Translations under genes and position numbers: made by a program
Shown here: positions 34,808-46,655 of the stretch, one piece after another
Numbering within the stretch: position 1 is the first letter of the stretch
How the letters are laid out: every line of letters starts with the position of its first letter
Assembly: GCA_020310875.1 (NCBI GenBank)
Contig: CM035407.1
Coordinates: forward strand, 70,494,158-70,558,157
Origin: Ceratopteris richardii
Lineage: Eukaryota; Streptophyta; Polypodiopsida; Polypodiales; Pteridaceae
Length of the DNA stretch: 64,000 bases
Direction of reading: 5' to 3'
Notes under the pieces: model-generated
Told to the model about the DNA's origin: nothing
What the model saw: the letters and a program-made list of their open reading frames with translations, nothing else
Databases searched by the model: none

Positions 34808-36892
34808 TTAATATTTTGTTCCAAAATTCTGAAGATAGGTCAAATGTGGATGATCTTTTTGCCATTGACATAATTCTGATTTTTTTACCCAATAATGTTT
34901 AACTGCAATTGTCCTTATGTCATCCAAACATCCATGCTTCCCAGACCAACATTTTGTAGCATTTTTTGGTCTCCATACCCATTTTGCTCTAACTTCCTGT
35001 TTTAATGAGTAATATCGGTGTATGCCTTCTTTCCATGTCCCTCTTGTTCTGATTTGTTGATGTTTCAAATTAAGCAATAAGTGTCTTCCTCGTTTTGTCT
35101 CACCATTCTTCTCTACTCCTGAATTCTCTTGCTGGTTTTGATTGTAAGAAGCTTGATCATTTTGTAGTGGCAATATGTCCCTGTCCTTCGTTGAGAAAGT
35201 AAATCCTTCCATATCTGGGTCATGAACATCTAGATGAACTTCCTGTTTTTCATTACTCAGAAAAAACATTAAAAATTTTTTGTCATTTATGGTCAAACTG
35301 AGCTTCATTTTTTCAAAGTTCAAAATAACTTTACCTAGTTTGAGCCAGGGTTGTCCCAAAATCAATTTTTCAGTCATCAAATGATCTGGCCACTCTTCAC
35401 AATCTATCTTCATATATTCATTATTAAATTTAACTTTAATAACAAGTGAAGAAAAACTCTGAATCATTTTTCCTTCTAATGTTTTAATCAACATTCTGCT
35501 TTTATTCCTCTTTATGCTAAATTTATTTACCAAGGCTGAACTGATCAAGTTCACTTGAGCTCCTGAATCTACCAAAACCCTTATGTTTTCATTTTGATGA
35601 TCCATTTCTATCACAGGCAAATGTTCTCTTTGTTTTAGAGTGCTTTCACATAAACACACCTCCTTAAGTTCTTTCATTTTTCTTATTCTCTCCTTTGCTT
35701 CTTGTTGAGCCTCCTTTCTGATGTTTTCTTCTTCTTTTTTCCTATTTTGAGCCTTTTGCAGTCTTCTCCATTCATCAGTAGTTAATGGACACTCATAACT
35801 CTTAACTCTACATCCACTTATAAAATTTGGCATGATTTCTCCATCAATGTTAGCTAATTGAATGGCTCCACTCTTGCTTATCTTATGTATGATGTATGGC
35901 CCATGACCTTTCTTCTGAAATTTTTTCTGATGCTCCTTGACTGTGTATGCCAGAACCAAGTCTCCTTCTTGGAGATCTTTTTCTTTTATATGTACATCAT
36001 GGTATGCTTTTTGTCTTCTCTTGTCTGTATATATACTCATTACTGCTTGAAGTCGAGAAGCTCCTAGTTTTTCTAAATCTATGACCCTTTCAGATAGTTC
36101 ATGTCCTATCCAATTGTATTGACTACCCACTTTTAATGTTGGAATAAGAAATTCCATGGGTAAAACTGCATTTTGTCCATATACCAAATTAAATGGAGTA
36201 GTCCCTAAAGCAGTTTTGTATGCCACTCTATAAGCCCAGAGAACATGATTAAGTTGAGAATCCCAATCATTTCTGTTTGTGTTGACTAATTTGGACAATA
36301 CAGTGCAAAGTACTTTATTAGTACTTTCTGCTAATCCATTAGCTTGTGGGTGATATGGGGCTGACTTACTATGACGAATCATGAAATATTTAGTCATGTT
36401 TTCTATGATCTGGTTCAAAAAATGAGTTCCCCTATCACTTACTAATTCAATTGGAAGTCCAAATCTAGTAATAATATTGTCATACAAAAATTTAGCAGTT
36501 GTATGAGCATCATTTCTTTTAGTGGCTTTGGCCTCAGCCCATTTTGTCAAATAATCAGTAGCCACTAATATGTATTCTGCATGAGATTGTCTAGCTGGAG
36601 GGCGTATAGGTCCAATAAAGTCCAATCCCCATTTGCTAAAAGCTCTGGCTGAAATTAATGGGATTAATGGCATGTTATCTCTTTTATTTGGTTGACTCAC
36701 TCTTTGATAGATGTCACATCTTTTTACATAAGTTCTTGCATCAAGAAATAGAGTTGGCCACCAAAAGCCAGAATACAAAATGAGTTTGGCTATACAAAAT
36801 GAGTTTGGTTGTTCTATCACTAGAAAAGTGTCCTCCTGCCACTCCACTGTGTGCCATTTCCAACATCTCCAAATACTTCTCTTCAGGAACAC
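34808..36892 (-). pseudogene. Gypsy-C integrase fused to a second retropepsin-like domain
   Basis: A 694-codon open frame. Residues 41-62 are the end of an H2C2 finger (FWWPTLFLDARTYVKRCDIY; the last Cys is Tyr). Residues 85-200 are the integrase core with D91 (WGLDFIGP), D153 (LVSDRGTHF) and E189 (NGLAEST), spacing D-61-D-35-E. Residues 329-360 are a GPY-type module (GHGPYIIHKI, GAIQLANIDG). A charged linker spans 375-415. Residues 425-545 resemble a retropepsin: VLVDSGAQVNLIS (D442 at 35567-35569), then LILGQPWLKLG, which matches the ILGxPW/FL motif. The remaining 150 residues are unrecognised. All of this lies in one frame. Start codon use is unclear because upstream pol is in another frame. 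Confidence 0.82.
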
Positions 36893-37919
36893 ATATTCTT
36901 AAATAACCATCCATTCCTTTTTTGTATAATTGTTCTCCTATGAGTTGATATTCTTCAGAGATTTCTTGTAAATTTCTTGAATCTGTACCAGCTATAAGTT
37001 GCTTCCCTTTCTCCTTTTTCTTTAATTCTTCAACAATGTTCTCACTCCATTCAGGGTTTTTTTTAAACCAATATAGAGTTATTAAATCTGAATTCTGTAA
37101 ATCTTGACATTCTTGACATTTAGCAATATATCTTTCCACATCTTGAATTTTATTTGGCCAGTGTACTCCCATCCTACTCAGATTGCTTAAAGTGACTATT
37201 TTGGAAGCATGAGTACATGGGTTCCAGCAATGAGCTCTTCTTACATATTCATGTTGCTCCTCTTCTGGGGTACAGTATTCCAGTATACCTGGCTGATTGA
37301 GGTGATACAAATGCCCAGCTAGCAACATAAAATTCCTGCTTTGTAACACCAAATGTGTGTTATTTGCTAATGACTTACAAGGTCCCATGGTTAACAAAGG
37401 AATTAATGATATGGACCATTCAGGCACACTTTCTACTTTGAATAGGTATGTATCTGGCAGGTCATCGTCTAAGGGTGAACTAGGTTCTTTGGACTGAATT
37501 CTAGACAAATGATATGCTCTTAAGTGTGTTTTGCCTTGTCTAACCACCACCTCAAATTCAAATTCCATTAGTAAAAGAAACCATCTAACTATTCTTCCTG
37601 TATGACATGGTTTATTTACTAAATAAAGTAGAGCTTGGTGATCCACAAAGAATTTAAACCTGTTGGCCAATAGGTAATGTCTGTATTTTTTAACAGCAAA
37701 TATCATTCCCAACCCTTCTCTCTCAGTGGTTGTATAGTTCTTTTCTGCAATGTTCAATTGTCTACTAGCATATGCTACTGGGAAATCTAATTTACTTCCT
37801 TCTATAGGTTGTGCCAACACACATCCCAAAGCATAATTTGAAGCATCTACATGCACATGAAATATTTTATCCCACTGAGGTGTTTTTAGAATTGGGGCTG
37901 TCACCAAACAAGTTTTCAA
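36741..37919 (-). pseudogene. Gypsy-C RNase H and two successive H2C2 zinc modules
   Basis: A 392-codon frame. Residues 18-140 are RNase H: HVHVDASNYALG (D25), NYTTTEREGL (E66), FVDHQALLYL (D93). The usual last Asp (ADxLSR) is Tyr here (AYHLSR), so catalysis was probably lost. Residues 200-272 are an H2C2 module (H230, H237, C268, C271; GHLYHL, VERYIAKCQECQ). Residues 331-364 start a second H2C2 module (LYKKGMDGYLRIC, H357 and H364 in AHSGVAGGH), which continues in the integrase frame after a frameshift near 36780. Ordinary gypsy elements have one such module. Confidence 0.85.
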
Positions 37920-38752
37920 TGTTTCAAAGGCTTGGTCACATTCTTATTCCACTCAAACTTTGTGATGAGGGCATATAAGGGTTTAGCTATATCTGCAAAT
38001 TTGTGAACAAATTTCCTATAGTACCCACAATGTCCCATAAAAGTTTGGAGTTGCTTCACATTTGTAGGTCTTGGAAGCTCTATTATAGCTTTTATCTTCT
38101 TCTCATCAGTAGAAATTCCATTTTTTGAAACTATGTGACCCAACATTCTTCCTTGTCTTACAAAGAATACACACTTTTCAGGATTTAAGCATACTCTGTA
38201 TGTCCTGCATTTCTTGAATATTCTTTCTAAATCTTGTAAATGATCCTGTCTTTTTAAAGAGAAAGTGCACATATCATCTACATAGATTTCCATCACATTT
38301 CTCAGGAATTCTTTGAAGATATGACACATCAATCTTCGAAAAGTTGTTGGGGCATTGGTCAATCCAAAGGGCATAACCCTAAAAGCATAAATCCCCCATT
38401 CTGTAGAAAAGGCAGTCTTATGTTGGTCCTCCAAGGCTATAGGTACTTGATTGTATCCTGAGAAACCATCTAGAAAGCTATAAACTTCCTTTCCTGCAAC
38501 TCTCTGAAGAAGATGATCTGTTATTGGCAATGGATAATTATCCCTTATAGTTGTTGCATTCACTTTTTTCAAGTTAATGCATACCCTAAGTTTTCCATTC
38601 TTTTTTGGTACCACAACTATAGGTGATATCCATTCAGTATACTCAATTTCATAAATGAAGTTAGCAGCCAACAACTTGTCAATTTCTTCCTTTATCTTGG
38701 CAGAGTATTTTATCATTGAATGTATAATGTCTCTGTTTACTAGGTTTTGCAT
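37916..38752 (-). pseudogene. Gypsy-C reverse transcriptase
   Basis: RNA/DNA-dependent DNA polymerase. Motifs in order: SPIVVVPKKNGKLRVCINLK, NYPLPITD, SFLDGFSGYNQV, FRVMPFGLTNAPTTF, catalytic EIYVDDM, LNPEKCVFFV, MLGHIVSKNGI and FMGHCGYYRKF. The domain itself is open and catalytic Asp residues are present. It is cut off from the upstream frame by an indel near 38710-38740 and from RNase H by one near 37930. Confidence 0.92.
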
Positions 38753-41513
38753 CTAGAGTCATAGGAATTTTGTGCTCGCAGATTTTTGGATCAATTCCTT
38801 TTAAATCTTTATAACTGTAAGCAAATACATCCCTATAATTCTTTGCTAGGTTCTTTAGTGCTTCTTCTTCCTCTATGGTCATATCATCAGCTATTACAAT
38901 ATGTCTTTCCTCTCCTTCTTCCTGAGTAATCATGATCTTTTTATTTTGTTCTTCATTATCATAAGCTTCTCCTTTCTTTTTTTCTCTCTTTGGTTTCATT
39001 TTTAGAAGTAGTCTGTCTTCCACTTCATAGGTTTTAAAAATTGCTGGTACATCAAAGTATTGATCCTTGTTTATTTCCTTCTCTTTCTTCTCACTTTCTT
39101 GTTCCTTTTCCATTTCTATGTGTTTATGTTTCTTGTATTTGCCTGAGATTTTATCTTTGATTGCATCTTCAGCTTTTACTATCTCCAAATATTTTGTTTT
39201 CCCTTTTTTTAATACCATTTCTGAATCTTGATCCTCCTCTGTTTTTGATACACTTATCATGTTTATACTAATGTGAAAAATATCAAACCCTTCTTCATTT
39301 TGAAATTCCACTCCTACATACTCCTCACTAGCTATGTCCATGGTAGCCAAAATTTGGTTCCAGCCGTAGGGCTCAAACTCTTCATCCTTAAATTGTTGTG
39401 GCACATAACTTTCATCTTGCACTTTTCTTCCTTCCACACAATCTTCTCTTTTCAGTCTCCTTTTCTTATTGGTGAGGTTTCTTATTATGTTACACTTCCA
39501 TATTGTTGATTCACTCTCTTCCTGATCCTCCAACTCTGATTCCTCACTTTCTTCTTGATTTTGATGTATTTTGTACCATTCTTGAGGAGATATATAACAG
39601 TAGTGCCCATTTCTTAAGTTCAATCTTGTTATTCTTCCTTTGCTTTGGAGATATAAACAATCATTACCCCAATCCTGCACAATTTGCATTTGTCTCATGA
39701 AAGGCCTTCCTAGGATGATTTCATATGAAGTGGATTGTGGAAATTCTACTATGGCAAAAGTATGTTCTATTTCTGTTCCACATATGTCCACAATTACTTT
39801 TTCCCAAATACCTAGGGGTTTTTCTATATGCCCATCTGCAAGTTGCAATCTCATCTTAGTGGGTAGTAATTCATTGCTTCCCCATTTCTCCCAAGTTTGT
39901 TTAGTCATTATGGCCACTCCTGATCCACTATCCAAAATGGCTTTAGCAAAGTTTTTTCCATATTGTATTTTTAGGGTTGAATTTCCTTCTTCCCCTTCAC
40001 AATACCCTCCTATTTTATCAATAGGAATATACCATAATTCCTCTAATTCTTGTAATGGTGAATGAAGGTTTCTAGGTATTGTTTCCCCTTTGTTCATTTT
40101 GTTTTGTAAGTGAGGATTTTGTTTCAACAGTTCTTCCCATGTTGTGTGACATGTAATGCTACATTGTTCATCTATAATCATCTGGAATGTTATTTGTGGA
40201 TTTTCTTTTTTGTTAGCATTTTCCCTTGTTTTCGTTTTCTCAAGTTGTTCAACTGTTCTCTGCGAGCTACTTCCTTCCCCCATTCTGAGTTGTACTTCCT
40301 GAATGATTTGTTTGCATTTTTGCATCCTTTCATGCTCTAACTCTGGCATGGGATAGGCCACTGCATGATCTGTAGGACTTGGTCCTTCTTGAATCCTTCC
40401 CTTATATGCTTTGATTAGGGTGTCTAGACTCTGGGAACTTCCTATTTCAGACTGATTTTGTGTCTTTTGAGGAGGAGTACTTTTTGACTGATCCTGATTG
40501 TCTTCTTCCAAATTTTTGCCCATCCTTCTCTTATTTTCCCATTTCCCTTTTTGTCTATTTCTCTTCACCTTTGAGGCTGAACCTTCATTTTGTTCCTTAA
40601 TTGTTCCTTGTTGCTTAGCTTGAGCCCTTGTTATAATATTTATTCCAACTTGGTCATTTTCACTCAATTCTTCCTGTTCCATAATGTTAACTGTTTTTAA
40701 AGGTATGTTATTAGGTGTGTTCTGTTGTTTTTGGGGATTCTTTGGGCAATCTTTTATCAAGTGTTCTCTGCCACAATCCTTACAGTAGGCTCCCTCTATT
40801 CTCAATGTAGGAGGTTGCGGACAGTCTCTAATGAAATGCTCTCCCCCACACCTATAACAAGTTATCTTTGGTCCCCCTTTGAATTGACGTTTTTGGTTGG
40901 ACATGTAATTGTTGGTAATGTACATGAATGTTGCTGTGTCCATTTCAATTTTCCCATTTCCCAAGTCTAGGGCTTTTAACTCAGGTTCTCTTATTTCATA
41001 TTCTTCCCAATCTTCTTGATATCCCTCACTCCATTGATATTCTTCCTTATATGGTGATCTTAGTCTTGAATTCCCCTCCTCTATTGGTGTATACTTGATT
41101 GGTACCACATTAGTTGGTATAGGAGGTTGTTGTCCAAGCACAGGTCTTGGTTGTTCAGTATAGCCTGATTCCCTTTGAGCCATATAATCTCTTTCCTTGA
41201 TGGGTTGTTTGTTATAGAAGCATTCCTCCCTGGTATGGTTTGTCCATTTTCTCTCTAGTGTACAGTACTTAAGTGTCTTCCTATCTTGTAAGTGTGGTGG
41301 CTTCTGATATGGGCATTGTTGTGCCAGATGATTTTCTCCACAAATGTAACATTTTTTATTTGTGTTTATCCTAGAGTTTATCAGATTAGTTTTAGTGCTT
41401 ACCTCTAGGGCTTTAGCAATAGCCTGAGCCAACTCTTCTACTGGAGGAATTTTGTCTTCATATGATCTAGGTTGATCAAATGCTAACAGAGCTTGACCTC
41501 TGTTGTCCTCCAA
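38679..41513 (-). pseudogene. Gypsy-C nucleocapsid knuckles and first protease
   Basis: A 944-codon frame, in frame with gag upstream. CCHC knuckles at residues 55-67 (CYICGENHLAQQC), 219-231 (CYRCGGEHFIRDC) and 244-256 (CKDCGREHLIKDC), plus a degenerate one at about 84-98. Residues 520-620 are the expected retropepsin: AILDSGSGVAIMTK (D528), LADGHIEKPLG and EIILGRPFM. Residues 820-925 are the acidic linker before RT (KNYRDVFAYSYKDLKGIDP, KIPMTLDAKP), shared with Gypsy-D. Between the knuckles and the protease are about 260 Gln/Glu/Lys-rich residues. Confidence 0.88.
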
Positions 41514-41558
41514 ATCTATTGCTTCCTTTACACAGGCTGCTAAATCAGGACATCTTCT

Positions 41559-42490
41559 CTAATACACTAGGGTTCTTAGTTGGGCACTTCTCAAACCCTC
41601 AATGAATAAGGATACTTGTTTTGCCATGGAAGGTACTTCCTCTCTTGGGCATCTATCAATGTATTGTTTAAATCTTCTGGCTGCTTCTCTAACATTTTCA
41701 TCCTTTTGTTGCTTGAAACTATGTATCAATGTGGTTGTACTATGTTTTATCCCGGTCTTAGAGAATTCCCCAATGAAGGCTTCTAAGAAAGATTCAATAT
41801 CCTGGTACATTTCCTTTCTCAAAGGAATGAACCAAGATAAGGCTGGTCCTGTTAGGGTTAGACCAAATGCCTCAAATTGTACTTTGTAATCTTCTACCTC
41901 TTCAGCTCTAATCAATTGCCTAAATTCTGCAGCATGAGCATGAGGATCTGAATAACCCTCATATTGGTTCTTCATACATTTGGCAACTTGGTATGGTCTA
42001 AGCATTCTACCCTGAGGCTGCCAATGGGATCTTCTTCTGAATGGGAAGTCATTATATCCTTCTGGTTCCTTGTCAAAAGGATTTGGGGAAATCTGTGTCC
42101 TCCTCCCATGTTGTTGTTCATTACCGGTATAGTTTTCATTTGGCCTAGGTAAATTTGTCTGCTCCATGTTATGTTCCCAAGGTCCTTTGTCAGTACATTG
42201 CCCTAGATCATTTGAATTTTCTGGGTCTTGAGAGAATATGTACACACATCCTTGCCTATCTTCATATCTCCCATCTTTGAATTGAGCTACAGGGGTTATA
42301 TTCAGGGGAACTTCTAAATTTCTCAATCTAATGAGAAATTTATGCATTCCATCCTGATATACATAGGTTCCAAACCTATTTGTATACATGTACTTGAGAA
42401 TGTTTCTAAAATCCCCAGTTTCCATAGGCTCATTTGTTTCATTTATGTTTTCCATGTTGTTTTCTTGCCCTAAACTTCTTTCTTGCCCTT
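41559..42490 (-). pseudogene. Gypsy-C gag capsid region, 5' truncated
   Basis: Retrotransposon gag domain. Motifs include EFRQLIRAEEVEDYKVQFEA, GPALSWF, FLEAFIGEFSK and ENVREAARRFKQYIDRC, typical of Ty3/gypsy capsid. One TAG at 41559 separates it from the downstream frame, which otherwise continues in phase. The open frame extends to 42536, but codons beyond about 42490 are antisense to Copia-5, so the true N-terminus is missing. Confidence 0.85.
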
Positions 42491-43058
42491 TGACAATTAC
42501 AACAACAACAACAACTATCAAAGTGGCTCGAACCATGTAGCAGGAAATGTGGCTTTACTTTCTGATTTGGAAGATCCTCATAACAAGCATGAAGTGCAGA
42601 CAGGAGATGACACAAAGCACTCAGTGGAGAAGATAGGTAATGTGAAGACATCAGATGGGAATATGAACCTCTTAAGCAAAGTCTTGTATGTCCCTACAAT
42701 TACCAAAAATTTAATAAGTGTTGGACAGATTGTTGAAAAAGGATTGCAGGTTAGATTCAATCGATTTGGAGCATATGTTGAAGACCCAGGGCAAGGCTTT
42801 TGAAGGATTGCCAAAGGAGAAAAGACAGGAAGGCTTTTCGCTTTTGAAGTGGAAGATACAAAGAACATTGTTTAGCTATGGATCTCAAACTCTAACAGAG
42901 TTGGAGATATGGCACAAAAGGTTTGCTCACATTGGTGAGAGGACACTCAAACAGATTTGCAGGGACCAAAGTGTACTTGGTTTGCCTAATATCACAAGGC
43001 GTGTGAAGCTTGTCAACTCGGCAAGGCTCATAGACAACCTTTCAATAAGAAAGGATAT
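42491..43058 (+). pseudogene. Copia-5 gag end, protease lacking its active site, pre-integrase
   Basis: Reads NYNNNNNYQSG directly into SNHVAGNVALLSDLE. In Copia-1 about 40 residues, including the catalytic FYIDLGC, lie between these points, so a deletion removed the protease Asp. After a TGA at about 42801 the pre-integrase domain (LTELEIWHKRFAHIGERTL) is in another frame, with a further break near 42990. Confidence 0.82.
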
Positions 43059-43985
43059 ATGTATCAAAATCCTTTGGATCTAGTGCACACGGATTTGTGG
43101 GGTCCAAGTAAGGAGCCATCTATATCAGGCTCAAGATATTATGTGTCTTTCATAGATGATTGTAGCAGGTGGACCATTCTGTTTTTCATGAAGCACAAGG
43201 ATGAAGTGTTTAATTGCTTTAAGAAGTATATTGCTCTTGTTGAAAACCAAACAGGTAGGACTTTGAAACGACTCAGATCAGATGGTGGAGGAGAATACTT
43301 CTCTTCTGAATTTGATGCCTTCTTGCATGAAAGAGGCATTAAAAGGGAAGTCACTACAAGGTATACACCCGAACTCAATGGTGTAGCAGAGAGGAGGAAC
43401 AGAGCTATTGTCAAAGCTGCAAGGTCCATGCTCAACGAAAAGAGACTGCCAAACTATCTATGGGCAGAGGCTGTGTCTACAGCCACATATCTCATAAATA
43501 GACTTCCATCTAAGTCACTAGATGGAACCACTCCATATGAAGTGTGGAATGGAAGAAGACCTAGTCTAGAGCATTGCAAAATCTTTGGATGCTTAGCCTA
43601 TGCTCACATTCCTTCTCAAGTAAGAGGGAAATTGGATCCCAAGGCAGAGAAGTGCGTATTTATTGGTTATGACCAAAACCAAAAAGGATATAGATTGTAC
43701 AATCCAACCAATAAAGGATTTTTTGTGAGTAGAGATGTAATTTTTGATGAAAACAAATCATGGTTTGATGATGACAGGAAAGTGAAGCTGCCATATGACT
43801 TGGATGAATATTTTCCATCACTTCAACCAAAGGAGCCAAAGCAGATTGAAGAAAGTGATTCGGAGATTGACCTAGAAGACTTGGAAAGACTAAAGCTATG
43901 GAAGAACAAAGGTAAAGCAAAGATGCAGGATGCTACATATGGACCCGAGAGCTCACATCAACCACTTAGAAGGTCTTCGAGGTAG
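43059..43985 (+). pseudogene. Copia-5 integrase
   Basis: A 308-codon open frame: HTDLWGP (first Asp), SFIDDCSRW, LRSDGGGEYF (second Asp), NGVAERRNRAIV (Glu), LPNYLWAEAV, CKIFGCLAYAH and the C-terminal SRDVIFDENKSW. The three catalytic residues are present. It ends at TAG 43983-43985, after which RT follows in the same frame. Confidence 0.92.
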
Positions 43986-44021
43986 AAGAAGAAACCAGAG
44001 AGGTTTGGTTATGATACTTCT

Positions 44022-45596
44022 TTGGTCACCAAGCACTCAATCTACATTGCAAAGGATTCAAACAATGAAGAACCTACCACATTCGAAGAAGCACAAAGCA
44101 AGAAATCTTGGAGAGATGCAATGGATGAAGAAATGGAAGCCTTGAAGGAGAATGACACTTGGGAGCTTGTACCTAACAAGCCATCTATGAAGATAATCGG
44201 ATCTCGATGGATATACAAAATCAAGAGGAATCTAGATGGAAGTATAAATAGACACAAAGCAAGGTTAGTTGCTAAAGGGTTTGCTCAAACCCATGGTATT
44301 GATTATGAGGAGACTTTCTCTCCTGTTGCAAAAATGCCTACAATTAGGGTTCTCATAAGTCTTGCTGCATCTAGAAATTGGAATCTTTATCAACTTGATG
44401 TAAAGAATGCTTTCTTGAATGGATGGATTTCTGAGGAAGTGTATATGGCACAACCTCCTAGATATGAGGATGCACATCATCCTAACTATGTATGCAAACT
44501 AAAGAAAGCTTTGTATGGATTGAAGCAAGCTCCAAGAGCTTGGAATTTCAGATTGGTGACTTATTTGCAGGACCAAGGATTCAAAGCTAGCAAGGCGGAT
44601 ACCTCTTTGTTCATAAAGAGGAATGGATCTGAAGTGATCTATTTATGTGTGTATGTTGATGATATTATTATCACAGGCAATGATCTTGAAGGAATCAAAC
44701 AAGTAAAGAGTCAAATGAAGGAGGAGTTAAGTGACCTCGGACCACTCACTTATTTTCTTTGATTGGAGTTGATCTACACAGATTCAAGTATATACATCAC
44801 ACAAAGGAAGTATGTCCATGACATGCTCGTCAAGTTCAAGATGGAAAATACCAAGTGTGCAGGTACACCTATGGAGCAAAATCATAAGCTTAGTGCTTAT
44901 GAAGGAGAGCTAATTGAAGACATCACAAGCTATCAAAGCTTGGTTGGAAGTTTGAACTATGCAACACTCACAAGGGTGGATATATGCTATAGTGTTAGCA
45001 TATTGAGTCAGTTTATGCATAAGCCGAGAAGACCACATATGGAAGCGCCCAAGAGAGTCCTCAAGTACCTAAAGGGGACCATGAATGAAGGTTTGTTTTA
45101 TTCATATACTTCAGATATTGAGTTAAAGCTCTACTCAGATGCAGATTGGGCCAGATCTAAAGATGCTAGAAGAAGCACATCAGGGTATATATCATTTGCA
45201 GGTTCAAAAATCATTTCTTGGTCATCGAAGAAGCAACCAACCGTGGCATTATCTTCTACTGAAGCAGAATATAGAGGTTTGGCTAATGCAACTCAAGAAA
45301 TCATGTGGTTAAAGTCTTTGTACACAGATGTTGGACTTCATTCTTCAACACCTCATATTTTTGGTGACAACACAAGCTCACTACATCTAGCAGCTAATCC
45401 GGTATACCATGCTAGGACCAAGCATATTGAAGTCCACTACCATTACGTAAGGGAGAAGCTAATGAGCAAGGATATTCAACTATCCTATGTCTCTACAGAT
45501 ATGCAATGTGCCGACATGTTGACTAAAGCTCTTGACGGTACAAAATTAAGTAGATTCAAGTTGATGATTGGCTTGCAAGAAATCAAGGACAATTGA
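44022..45596 (+). pseudogene. Copia-5 RT and RNase H
   Basis: Two open segments in one frame split by a TGA at 44760 (Gly in relatives, FLGLEL). RT motifs: TWELVPNKPSMKIIGSRWIY, GIDYEETFSPVAKMP, LDVKNAFLNG, LYGLKQAPRAW, YVDDIIITGND. RNase H: LYSDADWARSKDARRSTSGY, WSSKKQPTVALSSTEAEY, FGDNTSSLHLAANP, HIEVHYHYVREK. It stops at 45594. Apart from this stop the domains look well preserved. Confidence 0.93.
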
Positions 45597-45638
45597 AGAC
45601 TTATTTGAAGGCCAAGCATGTTAGGCTTGAGGGGGAGC

Positions 45639-46650
45639 TGTTGGTGCATTTTTCCCAAGCCTACATGCTTGATATATTTGATATCATCCTCATTTGTAAG
45701 TCACATAAGTAGTCATGTGAACACCTCTTGTAAAAGAGTTCATTTTTATCTCTTGTAATTGAAAAAAAAAAAGGAAAAGGATGGCTTACCTCATGCATGA
45801 TGTAAAAGCAATTTCGTGGCTCTAACTACCAAAACCCACGACTTTTTGAGCTGAGGGAATATCTCCTAACTTTGGGGATCACTTTTAGGTGGAGCCATTC
45901 GAATTCGAATTCAAAACTCCCTCTAAGAATAGCTATAAAAGGAGCAAGAAGGAAGAGGCGATTAGCAAGCCTTGTACGTGACCACTTGATGTCATTTTGT
46001 AGATATTGAAGAGCTTACACCATAGCTCTATCATTCTACTCCCATTGTGCAAAGATTCATTGCCAATGTGGTTGTAATCATATGTGAATCTATACATTTA
46101 TTATCATCTACTTCTCTGTTTTGTTCTCTGCTATACTCACTCAGAGCAGTACCTTTAGAAGGTCATATCTCGAGTTCTACGGATCCATTTTCAGTGCCTT
46201 AACTTGCATTGGATAGCTCATATTGTCTACGTTTTACTTATAAATTTTCAAAGTCATTGAAGTAATATTTGTGAAGATATCTGCATTTTACTGCTCACTG
46301 GTCTATCTCTGCAGAACCCCGAGAATGGTGGGCATGTTCCAGAAATTGATAAATCTTGTTCTCAGTGCTCAGTCCATCATTTGAAGTTTTTTAACTTGGA
46401 TTGGGAAGCTTGCTAAGTCTATTTGCTATGCCCAAAAGGAATGTTTCTAATTCCTACCAGGTTGAGAGCACTGTTCATTTTTTTCACCAGGTGTATGTCC
46501 AAAAATAGCAAGTTTTGGGAGCTAGTCATTTCGCAACTAGTCTGTCTTGACTTAAACTTTTGGGATACATGTTCCAAAGTACTTGGCTGATATTTTGGTG
46601 GATTTAGGAAGCTCAAAGGGTCTTCTAATCATCTCTGAAGTCTCAGTGGG
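45639..46650 (+). repeat. Copia-5 3' LTR (end approximate)
   Basis: Starts TGTTGGTGC right after the purine tract TTGAGGGGGAGC. It shares phrases with the Copia-1 LTR, including an ACTTTTTGAG/AAGTCGCGGG region and TTGTGTGCAAAGA-like segments. The right end is inferred from length and from where Copia-6 coding sequence begins. Confidence 0.7.
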
Positions 46651-46655
46651 CTGGT

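Larger units (their letters stand above)
28840..42490 (-). mobile_element. Gypsy-C: large Ty3/gypsy element with extra domains, 5' end missing
   Basis: Minus-strand order: gag (42490-41559), CCHC knuckles and protease 1 (41513-38679), RT (38752-37916), RNase H and zinc modules (37919-36741), integrase with protease 2 (36892-34808), internal polypurine tract (about 34735-34684), ORF3 (34221-29722), polypurine tract (29670-29652) and 3' LTR (from 29651). The 5' LTR, primer site and very N-terminus of gag are absent; the element ends at the junction with Copia-5 near 42490. There are three frameshifts in pol and one stop in gag. Lengths well beyond ordinary gypsy elements come mainly from ORF3. 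Confidence 0.85.
42491..46650 (+). mobile_element. Copia-5: 5'-truncated copia element with 3' LTR
   Basis: Plus-strand member of the Copia-1 family. It starts abruptly in the Asn/Tyr-rich end of gag (about 42495), continues through protease, integrase, RT and RNase H, and ends with a polypurine tract (45629-45638) and an LTR beginning TGTTGGTGC at 45639. The 5' LTR, primer site and most of gag are missing. Confidence 0.88.

Noticed and set aside
30705-34902. Plus-strand frames opposite ORF3 and the Gypsy-C integrase
   Set aside because: Antisense shadows of a strongly biased minus-strand coding frame; Phe/Leu/Ser-rich with no motif.
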